From NCBI GenBank assembly GCA_963575745.1, contig CAUYUJ010017998.1:80001-140000 (forward strand): a stretch of DNA of 60,000 nucleotides, given 5' to 3'. Source of the stretch: Prorocentrum cordatum (Eukaryota; Sar; Dinophyceae; Prorocentrales; Prorocentraceae). The translations under genes and the position numbers were made by a program. Every line of letters begins with the position of its first letter. Positions within the stretch are counted from its first letter, which is position 1. Under the pieces are notes generated by a model, which made no database searches, was not told the origin of the DNA, and saw only the letters and a list, made by a program, of their open reading frames with translations. This document shows, piece by piece, positions 1 to 10,804 of this stretch.

Positions 1-510
1 TCAAGTAAGGTGTTACGGCGCGAGGACAATGAAAAGGATGACGAGGAAGACTAAGAGGTCATGGCGAAAAAGAGCTTACCAAAACTCCTCCGTGTCACAC
101 CACAGATGCCTGTCTTCGTCGCCGTTCAGCGCCTCGTCACCACGCTGAATAACGTCGTGGGTGCCGTCGTTGTCTGTACACGACCGCTTTCCGACACGAA
201 TGCGTTCTGTGGCCTCAACTTGGGGGTCCGCCAGACTGGCCGCCAGGAGGAAGAACAGGGTAGAGGATACAGGAGGAAGAAGAAGGAAAAAGAGATGGAC
301 CAGGATAGAGGATGGAGGGAGAACAGGATAGAGAGCATGACGAGGGGGAAGGGACCGAGGGACGAACGGAGGAGGGGTGACGAGGCGGGCGAGGGAGCAG
401 GAGGGCGGAGCAGAGCAGTGAGCGGGGGCACGAAAAGGGTGGCCCGTGGCCTCTGGCCTCTGGCACCTCTGGTCGGGGCCCACGGACTCCGGTCGTGGCC
501 TCCAGCCTCC
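1..510. other. No recognisable gene
   Basis: Mixed sequence ahead of the first microsatellite. On the minus strand around 76-230 there is a short open stretch of ordinary codon variety (it reads TERIRVGKR and later EDRHLWCDTEEFW before a stop), but I recognise no family in it. From about 245 the plus strand becomes purine-rich (AGGAGGAAG-like). Confidence 0.5.
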
Positions 511-514
511 TACT

Positions 515-660
515 CCCCCTCCTCCTCCTCCTCCTCCTCCTCCTCCTCTCCTCCTCCTCCTCCTCCTCCTCCTCCTTCTCCTCCTCCTCCTCCTCCTCCT
601 CCTCCCTCCTCCTCCCTCCTCCTCCCTCCTCCTCCTCCTCCTCCTCCTCATCCTCCTCCT
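515..660 (+). repeat. (TCC)n microsatellite
   Basis: Almost pure CCT/TCC triplets with a few CTT and CAT interruptions. Long frames across it encode only Ser, Pro or Leu runs (Glu, Arg, Gly on the other strand) and are not genes. Confidence 0.95.
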
Positions 661-1345
661 CTGGCTGCTGGTCGTGGCCTCTGGCCGCGGCCCGGGGATC
701 GCAGGTCGTGGCCTGCGGTCTCCGGGGCTCCCGTATGGTCTCCCGCACGGCAACGTCTGGTGAGATGGTTGCGGGAGCGCGACCGTAGCCACCCACCCAG
801 CCCATCATCAAGCTCTACTCACGATAGCCCATATCGCGTCCGAACGCTCCCTTCTTGCCCGAGGGAGTCGTAGCAGGCGCCTCTCGCCGATTGCTGGAGG
901 TCTCTGCACCTGGTTCGCTGAATGCCTCAAGAAGGTAGTGTGTGTGTGTGTGTGTTCATGAACCCTTGCGCAGATCTGGAAAACGTGCGTTGACGAAACT
1001 TGGCGCACGCCCATCAAATCAGACGGGGCATTTGAACACGTGTGTCCAGAAGGCATTCGTCCGGTGTAAAGAGCTCAATCTTGACGTCTTCAAGCCAACT
1101 GCGTTTTCTGAGTGATCCTGTGTGCTGCGGTCGAGCGTTAGCTCCAGACCAACATGTCCACCACTTAATCCGCCACCGTGTCTTGTGCACGTTGAGGCGT
1201 GGAAGAATGCCAAGGTCTGTCTGGTCGGTTTCGGAAATGTTCTAAGCTCCCCCCCGCCAACTCGAGACGCGCATTCTTGCATACACTGCCCCCTCTCCCC
1301 GAGGCTCCTAGGTTTGCCTCACACCTCCCTGGCACTCTCCAGGGC
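661..1345. other. No gene seen; short (TG)n at 938-955
   Basis: Unique-looking sequence with an eighteen-base TG run. Nothing identifiable in either strand. Confidence 0.5.
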
Positions 1346-1349
1346 GTCC

Positions 1350-2060
1350 AGGATGCCCAAGATGGCTTCTGGGACGGCCAAAACAGGCCACCAAGGTGGC
1401 CGCAGTGCGCTCTAAGACGGCCTAAGACGGCCTCAAGACGGCCCACGAGGCCGTCGAGGCGTCTCAAGAGAGCCCCAGGAGCCTTCCCAAGAAGGCCACA
1501 AGAGACACACATCACTGATGTTCCGTAGCTTGTTCAATGTGTTTCCAGCTGTTGCCTTTTCGAGCTTCCGACTTCCAGAGGCGGCTGCAGAGGCAACCAG
1601 GACTGCCCCGAGACGGCCCAAGAGGCTTCCAAGAAGGGCCCAAGACGGCCAAAGAGGACTGCAAGCCTGCCCCAAGAAGGGCCCAAAAGGGTGAACTCGA
1701 ACCGACAATTAGAACCTTCCGCCTCCATAGAGCTCAGGAGGCCCCAAGAGGGGCACAAGAGATCCAAATAATTGATTTGCGCTTAGCTTTTCCAATGTGT
1801 TTGGGGGTCTCGCCTTTTCAAGATCCCGACGCTCCAAGGCGGCCCAAGAGGCCCCCGAGACCCGCCCAAGGCCCTCCCAGGAGGCCCTCAAGAGAGCTCC
1901 AAGGCGGCCCAAGTGGGCTCCAAGGCGGCCCAGGAGGCGCCCACGACTGCCCGAGAGGGCCCCCGGATCGCCCCAAGAAGGGCCCAAGAGTGGGAAAACG
2001 AAACCAGAATTCGAGGCTTCTGCCCCACGAGGCCCCCAGCAGGCCCCGTTGCCTTCTCGA
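1350..2060 (+). repeat. Phased CAAGACGGCC array, copy 1
   Basis: The word CCAAGANGGC recurs about every 10-12 bp through most of the stretch. Two larger sub-units are visible: an AT-richer spacer with CAATGTGTTT near 1535 recurs near 1793, about 258 bp later. Similar arrays lie at 3545-3720 (opposite strand), 42890-43380, 47700-48950 and 58736-58925. The open frames through it are a product of the repeat. Confidence 0.75.
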
Positions 2061-2650
2061 GGAGTTGCCACCCAGGACGCTGCGTTGGCACGGTGGCGCA
2101 ATTGTCGGCGGCAGCTGGATAACAGTTGCACTGATTCATCCCACAGGTAAGGTGGACACGAGGCCCAAAAGACATACGTAACAAATCTACATCGAGAAAT
2201 GGCCGGGTCTGATCAGGCCTGGAAGCGCTCTCAGCATATATGAATTTACTTTGAGACTTCGGTCTGCTGCTTCGTATTATGCAGTAGAAGACTCTGTAGC
2301 ACAGTGTACAATAGTGGTCTGGTTGTCGTGGCAACGCTCATCCTACCAATCCGCCCAAACCTAGCAGAATGTTTTCGCCATCGTGCCAACGCGGCGCGAT
2401 CAGAGAGCCCTTCCCTGTCCTGGCCCATGACCGCACCGCGCGTTCCTTCTACGGCTCCCGGCTCCATCCTCTGAGTGCTATTGGGGCATGCCGCGACGAT
2501 TGGGCCCAGGGTCGGCAATTCGAGAGGGGAGGAAGAGGACTCGAGGGAGGAGGCCGAGGAGGAGGGGGAGGGGACGGGGAGAACAGGGCGAGCAGAGAGA
2601 CCAACGGGGAGAAAAGAGGAACAAAGAGAGAGAGCGCCGCGCCCTCGCCG
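2061..2650. other. No recognisable gene
   Basis: About 600 bases of non-repetitive sequence, becoming purine-rich after 2520. No domain, splice pattern or RNA gene recognised. Confidence 0.45.
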
Positions 2651-2654
2651 CGGC

Positions 2655-2840
2655 CGCCGCCGCCGTCGTCGCCTTCGTTTGCGTCGTCGTCGACGTCGTC
2701 GTCGCATCAACCGTCGTCGTCCTCCTCCTCCTCGCCCTCCTCCTCCTCCTCCTCCTCCTCCTCCTCCTCCTCCTCCTCCTCCTCCTCCTCCTCCTCCCCC
2801 CTCTCCCCCTCATCCTCCTCCTCGTCCTCCTCGTTGTCTA
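2655..2840 (+). repeat. (GTC)n then (TCC)n microsatellite
   Basis: Compound triplet repeat: CGTCGT-type triplets to about 2718 and then TCC triplets to 2838. Confidence 0.93.
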
Positions 2841-2967
2841 TCGTCCGTCGCCGTCGCCGCCGCAACCTCGTTGGCCACAGCGCGGGCATGGACATGTCAC
2901 ACAGAATCGGTAGGACCGCGATCCCTCGTACCGCTGTGGGCGCTGGCGGCGCACAATCTGGCTACCC

Positions 2968-3186
2968 GTGGGCCGCGGCGAGGATCCTGATGATCACACG
3001 ATGCTGGGCCCGAGGTCTGAAGACGAAGGCGACGCGCTCCAACCAACGCCATGGGGACTCGAGTCGGCTATTGAGCCGGACGCCTCCATCCGCTTCAGGC
3101 ACAGGACCATGGGAGATGGTGCTGATTACCTCGAGGCGCTACTGCCGGAGGGCGAGGCCACCAGCGACTCGGACGCCTACGTGTAG
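2968..3186 (+). CDS. Candidate terminal exon, unknown protein
   Basis: A 72-codon open stretch ending in TAG at 3184-3186. Its composition is varied and acidic rather than low-complexity: it contains RSEDEGDALQ and ends EGEATSDSDAYV. The same frame is open some 60 bases further upstream, so the true 5' edge may be an unrecognised splice acceptor. I recognise no family. It could equally be a chance open frame between a microsatellite and a foldback repeat; no similar copy was seen elsewhere in the window. Confidence 0.25.
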   Translation: MGRGEDPDDHTMLGPRSEDEGDALQPTPWGLESAIEPDASIRFRHRTMGDGADYLEALLPEGEATSDSDAYV

Positions 3187-3224
3187 AGGAGCAAAGGAGA
3201 GCAAAGCATGAACTCTCGGCGCTT

Positions 3225-3340
3225 CGCGCGGAGTTCTTGAATCGGCGCTGGATCCCCCTCCCTGGCGTGCGGGGCGCGCCAGGGGCGGCGCCAGAGGCAC
3301 CACCAGGGGGCTCCAGCGCCGATCCGAGAAATCCACGCGG
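3225..3340. repeat. Foldback (inverted-repeat) element
   Basis: The left arm (3225-3252, containing ATCGGCGCTGGA) is matched in reverse complement by the right arm (about 3312-3340), with mismatches further out. The loop is very GC-rich. About 115 bp in all. This is a small hairpin element of MITE size; no target duplication was identified. Confidence 0.5.
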
Positions 3341-3544
3341 ATCTCCGAAAATGTATGTTTATGTCATGTGCTGTTCCTCAGCTGTAATGACCCGGGTGTC
3401 TACGATTCGACTTGTAATCGCTATCGACCGCCGCCGTGATGGAGACAGCCTCTCGAACCTCGCGCTGTGCTGCTTACACCAAGCGTCGGGCTGAAAGCCG
3501 CCCTTCCCGTTCCAGGGAGTCCCGCGACTGGCTTCGAAGCCATC

Positions 3545-3720
3545 TTGGAAACAATTGACCGTCTTGGAGGCTCTCTGGGAGAACTTCTTGGGAGGCCGTC
3601 TTGGAGGCCGTCTTGGAGGCAATCTTGGAGGCCTTCTTGGAGCCCATCTTCGAGGACCCATCTTGGGACCCATCTTGGATGCCGTCTTGGAGGCCCTCTG
3701 GGAGCCATCTTGTCGCCCAA
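3545..3720 (-). repeat. 12-bp CTTGGAGGCCGT tandem array
   Basis: About fourteen consecutive units of the type CTTGGAGGCCGT. Most are exactly 12 bp apart, with a few of 11 or 14. On the minus strand it is the same CCAAGANGGC word as at 1350-2060, but with a stricter 12-bp spacing. Confidence 0.85.
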
Positions 3721-3925
3721 GTGATTTCGCTTGCCACACCTATTCTCGTAGCTGTTTGAGCGATATATGAGCGATGGGAGTCGTTGTGACTAGCATCATC
3801 TTGCTCGCCAAGACAATTGGGAAGGATGCGCACGTCGACGAACATATATGCGCATCTCGACGATGGCGTTGGTGAGCATTTGCGCACGCACAGAAAATCT
3901 GACAAGCATCTTGAACCCGCGGTGA

Positions 3926-4815
3926 ATTATCCTGGCGAAGAACCTATCCATATGCAGGCGTGGGCAACGCACGGCAGGTTGAACAAAGGAAGGGCAGCTT
4001 CTTATGGGGCCACGAGGCGTGTGTGGGGTGCGCCGAAATGGAGGCGGGTCCCGCCTGCGATTCCGGCCACAGGGGCCTTCGGTGGAGCCCCTGTGGGGCC
4101 ACGAAGCGTGTGAAGGGTGTGCCGAAATGGAGGCGGGTTTCCCTCACGCGAGCCCTGCCACAGGGGCCTTCGGTGGAGCTCCCTGTGGAGCCACGAAACG
4201 TTTGAAGGGTGTGCCAACATGGGAACAGGAGCCGCCTGCGAACCCTTCCACAGGGGCCTTCGGTAGAGCCCCTGTGGGGCCACGAAACGTGTGAGGGGTG
4301 TGCCGAAATGGAGGCGGGCGTCGCAGGCGAGCCCTGCCACTGGGTCCGGTGGAGCTCCCTACGGGGGCCACGAGACGTGAGGGGTGTGCCGAAATGCAGG
4401 CAGGTACCGCATGCGAACCCTGCCAGAGGGTCTTTCGGTGGAGCTCATTCTGGGGCCACGAGGCGTGCGAGGGGTGTGCCCAAACGGAGGCGGTTAACGC
4501 ATGCGATCACTGTCGCTTGGGCCTTCGGTGGAGTGCCCTGTGGGGCCACGAAACGTGTGAAGCGGTGTGCCGAAATGGAGGCGGGTTACCGCATGCGAAC
4601 CCTGCCAGAGGGGCCTTCGGTCGAGATCCCCGTGGGGCCACGAAATGTGTGAAGGGGTGTGCCGAAATGGGGGCGGATACCGCATGCGAACCCTGCCACT
4701 GGGGACTTCGGTGGGGCTCCTCACGGGGCCACGAAACGTGTGAGGGGTCTGACACTGCATGGCTGGGATAAAATGATGATGATTCTGACGGCAATGATGT
4801 TGATGCTGACTATGG

Positions 4816-4869
<54 letters not shown>

Positions 4870-5052
4870 CGATGATGACGATGGTGATGGTGATGGTGAT
4901 GATACTGATGATGATGGTGATGATGCTGCTGCTGATGCTGATGCTGCTGATGATGAGGATGATGATACTGATGCTGATGACGATGATGATTATGGCGGTG
5001 ATAGTAATGATGATGATGCGCATGATGATGATGATGCTGATGATGATGATGC

Positions 5053-5096
<44 letters not shown>

Positions 5097-5310
5097 GCGG
5101 TGCTGATGATGTCGGTGACGATGACGGTGACGATGATGCTGATAATGCTGATTATGACGATGGGGATGATGAAGACGGTGATGAAAATGATGATCGTGAC
5201 GCTGCTGATGGCTATGAGGCCGCATGCGAGAAGGAGGGAACACGAACAACGTGTGAACGCGGGATGCTGCTGATTCAAAACGAGGACACAACACGACAGG
5301 ACGGTTGGGA
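3926..5310 (+). mobile_element. Minisatellite-bearing repeat element, copy a
   Basis: The left end (ATTATCCTGGCGA, then CATATGCAG and AGGTTGAAC) and the right end (GTGAACGCGG, then TTCAAAACGAGGAC and GGTTGGGA) match those of the element at 57289-58066. Outside these points the two loci differ, so the ends look like element borders. The middle holds eight or nine units of about 90 bp (4000-4755; core GGGGCCACGAA...GTGTGCCGAAATGG) and then a long (GAT)n tract that the other copy lacks. There are no clear terminal inverted repeats or coding capacity. Class is unknown; a non-autonomous element is my inference. Confidence 0.6.
4770..5212 (+). repeat. (GAT)n microsatellite
   Basis: About 440 bp of imperfect TGATGATGA repeat inside the element at 3926-5310, between its 90-bp units and its right end. 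Open frames across it are poly-Met/Ile/His/Asp artefacts. Confidence 0.95.
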
Positions 5311-6015
5311 TAGACGAGTGCTGGTTGAAAGATGCGTCATTGAACAGATCAACAGATCGGTTGTGATAGGCTTGGTGGAACAAATGCTGTGGAATGACTT
5401 TGCCTTGCGCGCGCACGAGCGCGCGCATGTGGCCCGAATGGTGCTATTTCAAATCAACTCTCAAGGCAAATCAGGTAATACCCGCGACGACAAAAAAACA
5501 TAGCCACACCAGAAAATGCCGTGGCCAGATGGGGCGTCGCACCGAATCTCATGTGTAGGATGGACGTCGGGTCCAGAAAGCCTTTTGAGACTTTCAGGGG
5601 ACAGATGCCGGGGTGAATCGGGAGCCGTGCCGAATTGCTGTATTCCACAGCTCGCAGGGGCATGCGATGCACAAGTCATGCGAAGAAATACTACACATCA
5701 TGACATGATCTGGTTTGGCACGACACATGGGGGAGAATAATTAGATATAATAACGCGTTCCGGTTGCAGCACGCTCTGAAATATCATGCTGCATCGAAAC
5801 TGTAGCAGGTCTCTCCAGTGATCCCCACACGCCCGGCCGTCGTCGCCGCCATCGGCGTCGTGACGTCCTGGCCGCCGCATCGGGGCCTGGACATTCCCCG
5901 CCCCTCGCCCCCCCCCGACGGGCCCTCGGAACGGCCGCAGGCCGCCTCTGGCGCAGACGCGTCGGGACCCCAGTCGGCGGCGAGCGAGGGCAGGAAGCGA
6001 GAACGAGACGGCCCT
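5311..6015. other. No recognisable gene
   Basis: Non-repetitive sequence with a small GCGCGC palindrome near 5407-5425. No family recognised on either strand. Confidence 0.45.
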
Positions 6016-6017
6016 GC

Positions 6018-6165
6018 AGAAGGCGGCGGGACTTCTCAGACGCCCTCGCGCCCTCCGCAGCGTTCGGTGTGTCTCCGAGGACGGCCGCGAACACTTCCGC
6101 GCAGTGGAAGCCGAGGCCTTCCGAGCCTGCTGAGCAGGCCTGCCCCTCCGCCCACGGGCGATGCG
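6018..6165 (+). repeat. Dispersed repeat, copy 1 (partner at 45738)
   Basis: Begins GGCGGCGGGACTTCTCAGA and stays similar over about 140 bp to 45738-45885. Neither copy has visible terminal repeats. Confidence 0.5.
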
Positions 6166-6359
6166 TCGACGCCCCAGCCCCGGCCGCGTGGAGCTTTCGA
6201 AGGGACCGAGACTCTGGGGCCCGACCCTGGGGTACACGAAGGGGGGGGGCGCCCCTCCTCGGTGTGGGGGTGCGTCCGAAGAGCGCCCTCGGGTTGCATC
6301 CCAGGGATTCCCCCTTCTGAGCGGCCAGGTTTCAGTCGGGCGGAGCTCGGGGACGGAGG

Positions 6360-6425
6360 GAGGAGGGAGGAGGAGGAGGAGGAGGAGCAGCAGGAGCAGG
6401 AGGAGGAGGAGGAGGAGGAGGGTTC
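6360..6425 (-). repeat. (GGA)n microsatellite
   Basis: GGAGGA triplets with two GCAG interruptions; reverse strand relative to the TCC tract at 515. Confidence 0.85.
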
Positions 6426-7090
6426 CCCCTCCCCCCCCCCCTGGCTCGCCGCCGACCGAGGGCGGCCCCCCCTCCCGCGCACCTCGCGCCCCCCACCCTG
6501 TTGAGCAGGGCATCGGCCACGGACTTGTGATCTGCCCCCCAGACGGATCTCCTCGCCGAGCCTGCCAGACCGACGAGGCCACCCGGCGTGGCCTCGGCGA
6601 CAAGGAGACACAGTCCTGGGGCACGTCCGCTCTGCAGCCGAGCCCCCGCTCGAGCCCTGCGCCCACTGGCCCCAAGCGACGCGCCGCCGCCGCCGCCCGC
6701 GCGCCCGCCTCCGACGCTCGCCGGGCGCCCAGCCTATAGGGGGGCCCCGCGCGCCCCGCGGGCAGTCCCGGTGCGCGCCGTGGGGCCCCTTGGCGCCCCT
6801 GCGCGCTCCTGTGGGGCGCCCGCGCGCGCACCCCACAGGAGGCCGGGGGGCCGGGTATGAAAATACAGGGCAGCTGGTTTTTTTTTGTAAAGAACATTGG
6901 ATTTTTGAAGTGCAATAGTTGTGAGACATGATTAACGTATGAATAAATGCATGCGTGAACTCATCGTTGTTTTTGATACGAACCCCCTGCATGTTTTACA
7001 CATGATCCGCACGCGGAGCATGTATTAGAAACGGCACTGTAAGAGGAAGCTGGGGCGAGGATCACCTCTGGTAAGGATACGTCCAGAATC
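6426..7090. other. GC-rich then AT-richer spacer
   Basis: 6426-6850 is extremely GC-rich (runs of C, GCGCGCC). 6860-7000 turns AT-rich. No gene recognised. Confidence 0.45.
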
Positions 7091-7097
7091 TCAGGGA

Positions 7098-7198
7098 TCC
7101 GGCGGATCTGGAGGATGTCTCGGGCGCCGCGGCCTTCTCAGAGCGTCCCCGAACGCTCTGGAGCGGATTGATCCTCGTCCTAGCCCTACAGGAGGTCG
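7098..7198 (+). repeat. Paralogous empty site for the element at 8062-8269
   Basis: Reads GGCGGATCTGGAGGATGTCT directly followed by CGGGCGCCGCGGCC. The same sequence at 8041-8340 is interrupted after GATGTCT by a 208-bp inverted-repeat element. Similarity continues for about 60 bp on the right, through GATCCTCGTCCTA. Confidence 0.8.
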
Positions 7199-7265
7199 GG
7201 GCCTGGTATCAACGTAATAGGAAGCTAGGACGAGGCTACAATCTGGTATGGGCCGCAGAGAGACA

Positions 7266-7310
7266 TACTAATCTATATATATATATATGTATACATATAT
7301 ATAATTATCT
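7266..7310. repeat. (TA)n microsatellite
   Basis: TATATATA run with two interruptions. Confidence 0.85.
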
Positions 7311-7540
7311 CCTTGGGGAGGCGCGCGTCCGACCCGAACACATGGTATACCCTTCTTGTAGTAGATCGTTTCCCGAGCGGTGTGGCCCGAAAGCGCCCGC
7401 CACGACGCATATGCTATAAGATTTCTCGGTGCGCGCGTCGCCCCTGGGGGGGGGGGGGGCGACGCACACTCAGTATTATTATGTTGGGGTGGCGCCGACG
7501 GTAAAGATAATGATACCAGGGAAGAGCCCAAAACATAATC

Positions 7541-7855
7541 ATTTTAGGGCTATAGGGCTATGGGCCTATAGGGCCATAGGACCACAGGGCTATACTATAG
7601 ATATACAGGGCTGGAGGCCTATAGGGCTATAGGCATCTATAGAGCTATAGGGCTATAGTGCTATAGGGCGATTGGCCTAAAGGGCTATAGGGCCATTTAG
7701 CTATAGGGCTATGGGGCTATAGGGCTATATGGCCACAGGGCTATTAGGGCTGTAGGGCTATATGGCTATAGGGCTATAGGGCTATAGGGCTACAGGGCTG
7801 TAGAGCTACAGGGCTATAGGTCTATAGGGCTATAGTGCTATAAGGCGATAGAGCA
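7541..7855 (+). repeat. GGGCTATA minisatellite
   Basis: About 310 bp of a degenerate 8-9 bp unit, GGGCTATA, with variants such as GGGCCATA and GGGCTACA. Followed without a gap by a second array. Confidence 0.9.
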
Positions 7856-7960
7856 CCTGGGCACCTCCGTGCACCCATGGGCACCATCGGGCACCCCCGG
7901 CACTCGGGCACCCGGGCACCCCCGGGCACCCGGGCACACGGGCACCTGGGCATCCGGGCC
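7856..7960 (+). repeat. GGGCACCC short tandem array
   Basis: Units of the type GGGCACCC at 8-10 bp spacing, abutting the GGGCTATA array. Both share the initial GGGC. Confidence 0.8.
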
Positions 7961-8061
7961 GGCCACCGAAATCGACGACGAACCTCACCTAATCATATGA
8001 ATCCGCTATAGGACCCCTACAGAGGCAAGCTCTGATTGGCCGGCGGATCTGGAGGATGTCT

Positions 8062-8269
8062 CTTGGTGGTCTCCTAACCAGGTGGTGAGACACCCGGTGG
8101 TGACCCCGATTCCCCCAAAAAACAATTCTGGGTCACCACCGGGTTTGGGGACACGCGGTCGCCACGAGGTTTTGCGTTTCCTGGGCCAGCCAGCGCTCGA
8201 AAACCATTAACCAAATCGTCCACAACTCACCACCGGGTGTTCTCACCACCACGTTTGGGGACCACCAAG
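8062..8269 (+). mobile_element. MITE-like element with about 44-bp terminal inverted repeats
   Basis: The left end CTTGGTGGTC and right end GACCACCAAG are perfect inverted repeats. The pairing continues inward with few mismatches for about 44 bp (GGTGGTGAGA and ACACCCGGTGGTGA arms). It is flanked by TCT at 8059-8061 and 8270-8272. The related locus at 7098-7198 lacks the element and has a single TCT, so this is an insertion with a likely 3-bp target duplication; a 2-bp duplication fits equally. An inner hairpin (CCGGTGGTGACC against GGTCACCACCGG) lies in the left half. Non-coding; the superfamily is undetermined. Confidence 0.85.
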
Positions 8270-8586
8270 TCTCGGGCGCCACGGCCTTCTCAGAGGGTTC
8301 CGGAACGCTCATGGAGCGGACTGATCCTCGTCCTATAGGCCCCGTCCGAAAGAGGGGGCTCAGCGAAACGGGAGCTCAGGCTCTTTTCCCTGTGCCCCCG
8401 TCGCCTGTGCCCCCCCGCCTGCGGCGCACCCCGCGGCCCCCCGTAAACGGGGGCGTGGCCAAACGTAGAGGTCGGCGTTCCCTGTGGGCCCCCGCTTCCT
8501 GTGCCCCCGTCCCCAGAGATCGAACGCATTGAAGAAGTCACGACGGTTTTTTTCGCGATGTTCGGCCTCTGGGGGCCCTTACCTGA

Positions 8587-8757
8587 CTACCTACCAGACC
8601 ACCCCAACCCAACCCGAAGACCCGAATTTGACCCGAATTTCGGGTCGGGGGGGGTACGGGTCCCATGTGTTTTTTCAACGTTCCACGACCCCCCCCCACT
8701 GGAAATGGAGGGCAAATTGAGGCCTTCGGGTTGGGTTGGGGTGGTGTGGTGGGTGGT
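8587..8757 (+). mobile_element. CCAACCCAACCCGAAG-type MITE, copy 1
   Basis: The left arm CTACCTACCA...CACCCCAACCC...CGAAG pairs with the right arm CTTCGGGTTGGG...TGGTGGGTGG over about 33 bp. The same element is at 15795-15989 and 35872-36196. The flanking ten bases (ending TTACCTGA on the left, GATTACCGGG on the right) share TTACC in register, compatible with a decayed 10-bp target duplication. Non-coding. Confidence 0.75.
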
Positions 8758-8769
8758 GATTACCGGGCC

Positions 8770-9540
8770 TCGGGACCGTCAAAAAACGACTCAGGATGCA
8801 AAACCGGTCCTGGGGAAGGTGTCGAGACTTCCGGGGACCCCGCATTAGAAAAAATCACGACGTCGGATCTCCGGGTCCCTGGCGCCCCGAGGATGCTCTG
8901 CGCAGCTCGCGCCGGAAGACGTTGCCACCCGCGTGTGGCATCGCGCAGCGCCGCGCAATCTTCCCCGTGCAGATTTCACGACCGTGCGTGGCACCTCATC
9001 GACTTAGACCGCGTAGATTGCAGCGCAGAGGTTCCACCACATGCCTTTTTCATCCCACAGGTTGCACATCACTGCCTTGGGGCCCATGCGCTGCCGGCAC
9101 GTTCCGAACCAACGAGTCAGTCTCAAGCAAAAGCGGCCTGTGAAAGGTAACAGGTGACACGTTCACGTTCTAACCTGATGACCACCCAGCGTGAAGCAGT
9201 ATCAGCTCAGACCCGCATTGACAAAACAAGCTGCACCGCCCAGCAGCGTCGTTGGAGACATGTCTTATCATGCCTGGGGCATGTGCGTGGCTCTGGGGCA
9301 AGAAGCCTTTGAGCACGGCCCGCCCTCCTCTCGCGTAATTGCCCAAAGCTTGCAAGGCGAATGGGTTCGGCGCTGAAGCGGCATCCTCACGTCGGACACA
9401 AGCCGAACGTGCGCGGCGCGAAAGCGAGAACCACATCTCGAACAACTCCTGAAGACATCGAACCTTCGGCAGATCGGAAACCGAGGAAGTCTCACGCAAA
9501 ACGCCTGAACCACTCTGCGGTCGCGCCTGGAGGTACGGCG
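8770..9540. other. No recognisable gene
   Basis: Non-repetitive, with several open frames up to about 160 codons, none resembling a family I know. The stretch 9540-9660 is GGA-rich. Confidence 0.4.
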
Positions 9541-9854
9541 ACTGCGGGGGAGGACGACGGCGAGGAAGAGAGGAGAGACGGGGGAGGAAGCAGCAGGAGG
9601 GGGAAGGGAATGAGGAGAACAACGAGGAGGGGGAGGAAGGGGAGGGGAGGGAAGCTGCGCTCGTCGCCCTCCTCATTGTCTGCCTCCTCCTTGCCTTCTC
9701 CCCTCCTGTTGCAGAACAGATGCGCATGAGCATACCCCCCTTCGATGCTGCAATCGCCGTCGTCGCCTCGGCTGCCCCTACCGTCGCCATCAAAGATGAC
9801 GCTCCGGTGATACGAGGACAATGACAGGAAGATAAAAAGGGAAATCGTGAAAAG

Positions 9855-10060
9855 CATAGCGACAACATAGAATCGAGGGCGTCCAACAGTGGGGCGTCCA
9901 AGAAGGGCGGCTCGTCAATTGTGGCCCGAGGCATGAGCGCGGACGAGGGGGGGGCAAGGAGCGTGTTGAAAACAAAGAGGGGGCCATGAAATCCGGGAAG
10001 ATACCATGGCCATAGCCGTGATATACGCCCCACCATTCATCGCCCCCTCGTCGACGCCTA
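9855..10060 (+). repeat. Dispersed repeat, copy 1 (partners at 31838 and 32030)
   Basis: Shares GGCATGAGCGCGGACGAG, a GCGTCCAA pair and the downstream stretch CATGA...GATACC...CC with 32030-32215; the downstream half is also present at 31838-31925. An open minus-strand frame of 288 codons (10036-9170) runs through this repeat and is therefore unlikely to be a gene. Confidence 0.6.
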
Positions 10061-10455
10061 GTGGTTTCGAAGTCATAAGTCGGGCCCCAGCGCCATTCGG
10101 GACGATCTGGGCACCCCTGGATTCCAAGGCTGCTGGGAAACATCCCGAGGTTGTAACACGTATGGGAACAAACGGAAACAGTTGAGAATCTCGAACTGAT
10201 CACCCTCTCCCCCATCCCATCTTGGACGCTCCCGAGAAGAGGACGCAGAAGAGGAAGAAAAGAAGGAGCGGGAGGAGCCGTTCTGCCGTCCACTGGTGCG
10301 CGGGGCTGGAGACCAGGAAGCGCGAGACGGTGCCGCGGCCTCTGGAGAGTAGGTGCACGTCAACGGCTCGCCGCCAAGGGTTCCAGTGCCGTCCGCGTTG
10401 TCCACGATGGCGGCCGCGTCTGACTGATGAGGCAGGGCGTGGGGACAAATAATGT
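10061..10455. other. No recognisable gene
   Basis: About 400 bp of non-repetitive sequence between a dispersed repeat and a GA-rich tract. Confidence 0.4.
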
Positions 10456-10459
10456 TGCA

Positions 10460-10543
10460 AAGCGGGAGAACAAGACAGAGAGCGAGAGAGAAACAGAGCG
10501 AGAGTGAGAGAGAGAGAGAGAGCGAGGAAAGTGGGAGAAGTGA

Positions 10544-10583
<40 letters not shown>

Positions 10584-10700
10584 TGAGAGAGAGAGACAAA
10601 CACATTGGCAAGAAAAATGTCAAGTTATAGAGCGAGGGAGAAATAGAGAGAGAGAGAGAGAGTGGGATAGCGTGAGCGAGCGAGCGGGAGGGACATGGAC
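10460..10700 (+). repeat. (GA)n with embedded (TA)n
   Basis: GAGAGAG-rich tract with a TA run at 10543-10566. Confidence 0.9.
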
Positions 10701-10804
10701 ATAACGAAACAAAAGGCTCATGCAACCCCCCTGCCGTGCCCATGTTGTTCGGTGCCATGTTGATTAGAATTCCCTTCTGCATTGCTCGGATCATCCTGAA
10801 ACGC

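Noticed and set aside
5400-5430. A regulatory palindrome (GCGCGC...GCGCGC)
   Set aside because: Short, GC-only, and expected often in this base composition.
5698-6915. A 405-codon minus-strand open frame
   Set aside because: GC-driven open frame with poly-Leu/Pro from the GGA tract and runs of Arg/Gly; overlaps a dispersed repeat; no domain.
9170-10036. A 288-codon minus-strand gene
   Set aside because: Covers a dispersed repeat and a GGA-rich tract; no domain; codon text changes style at the repeat border.
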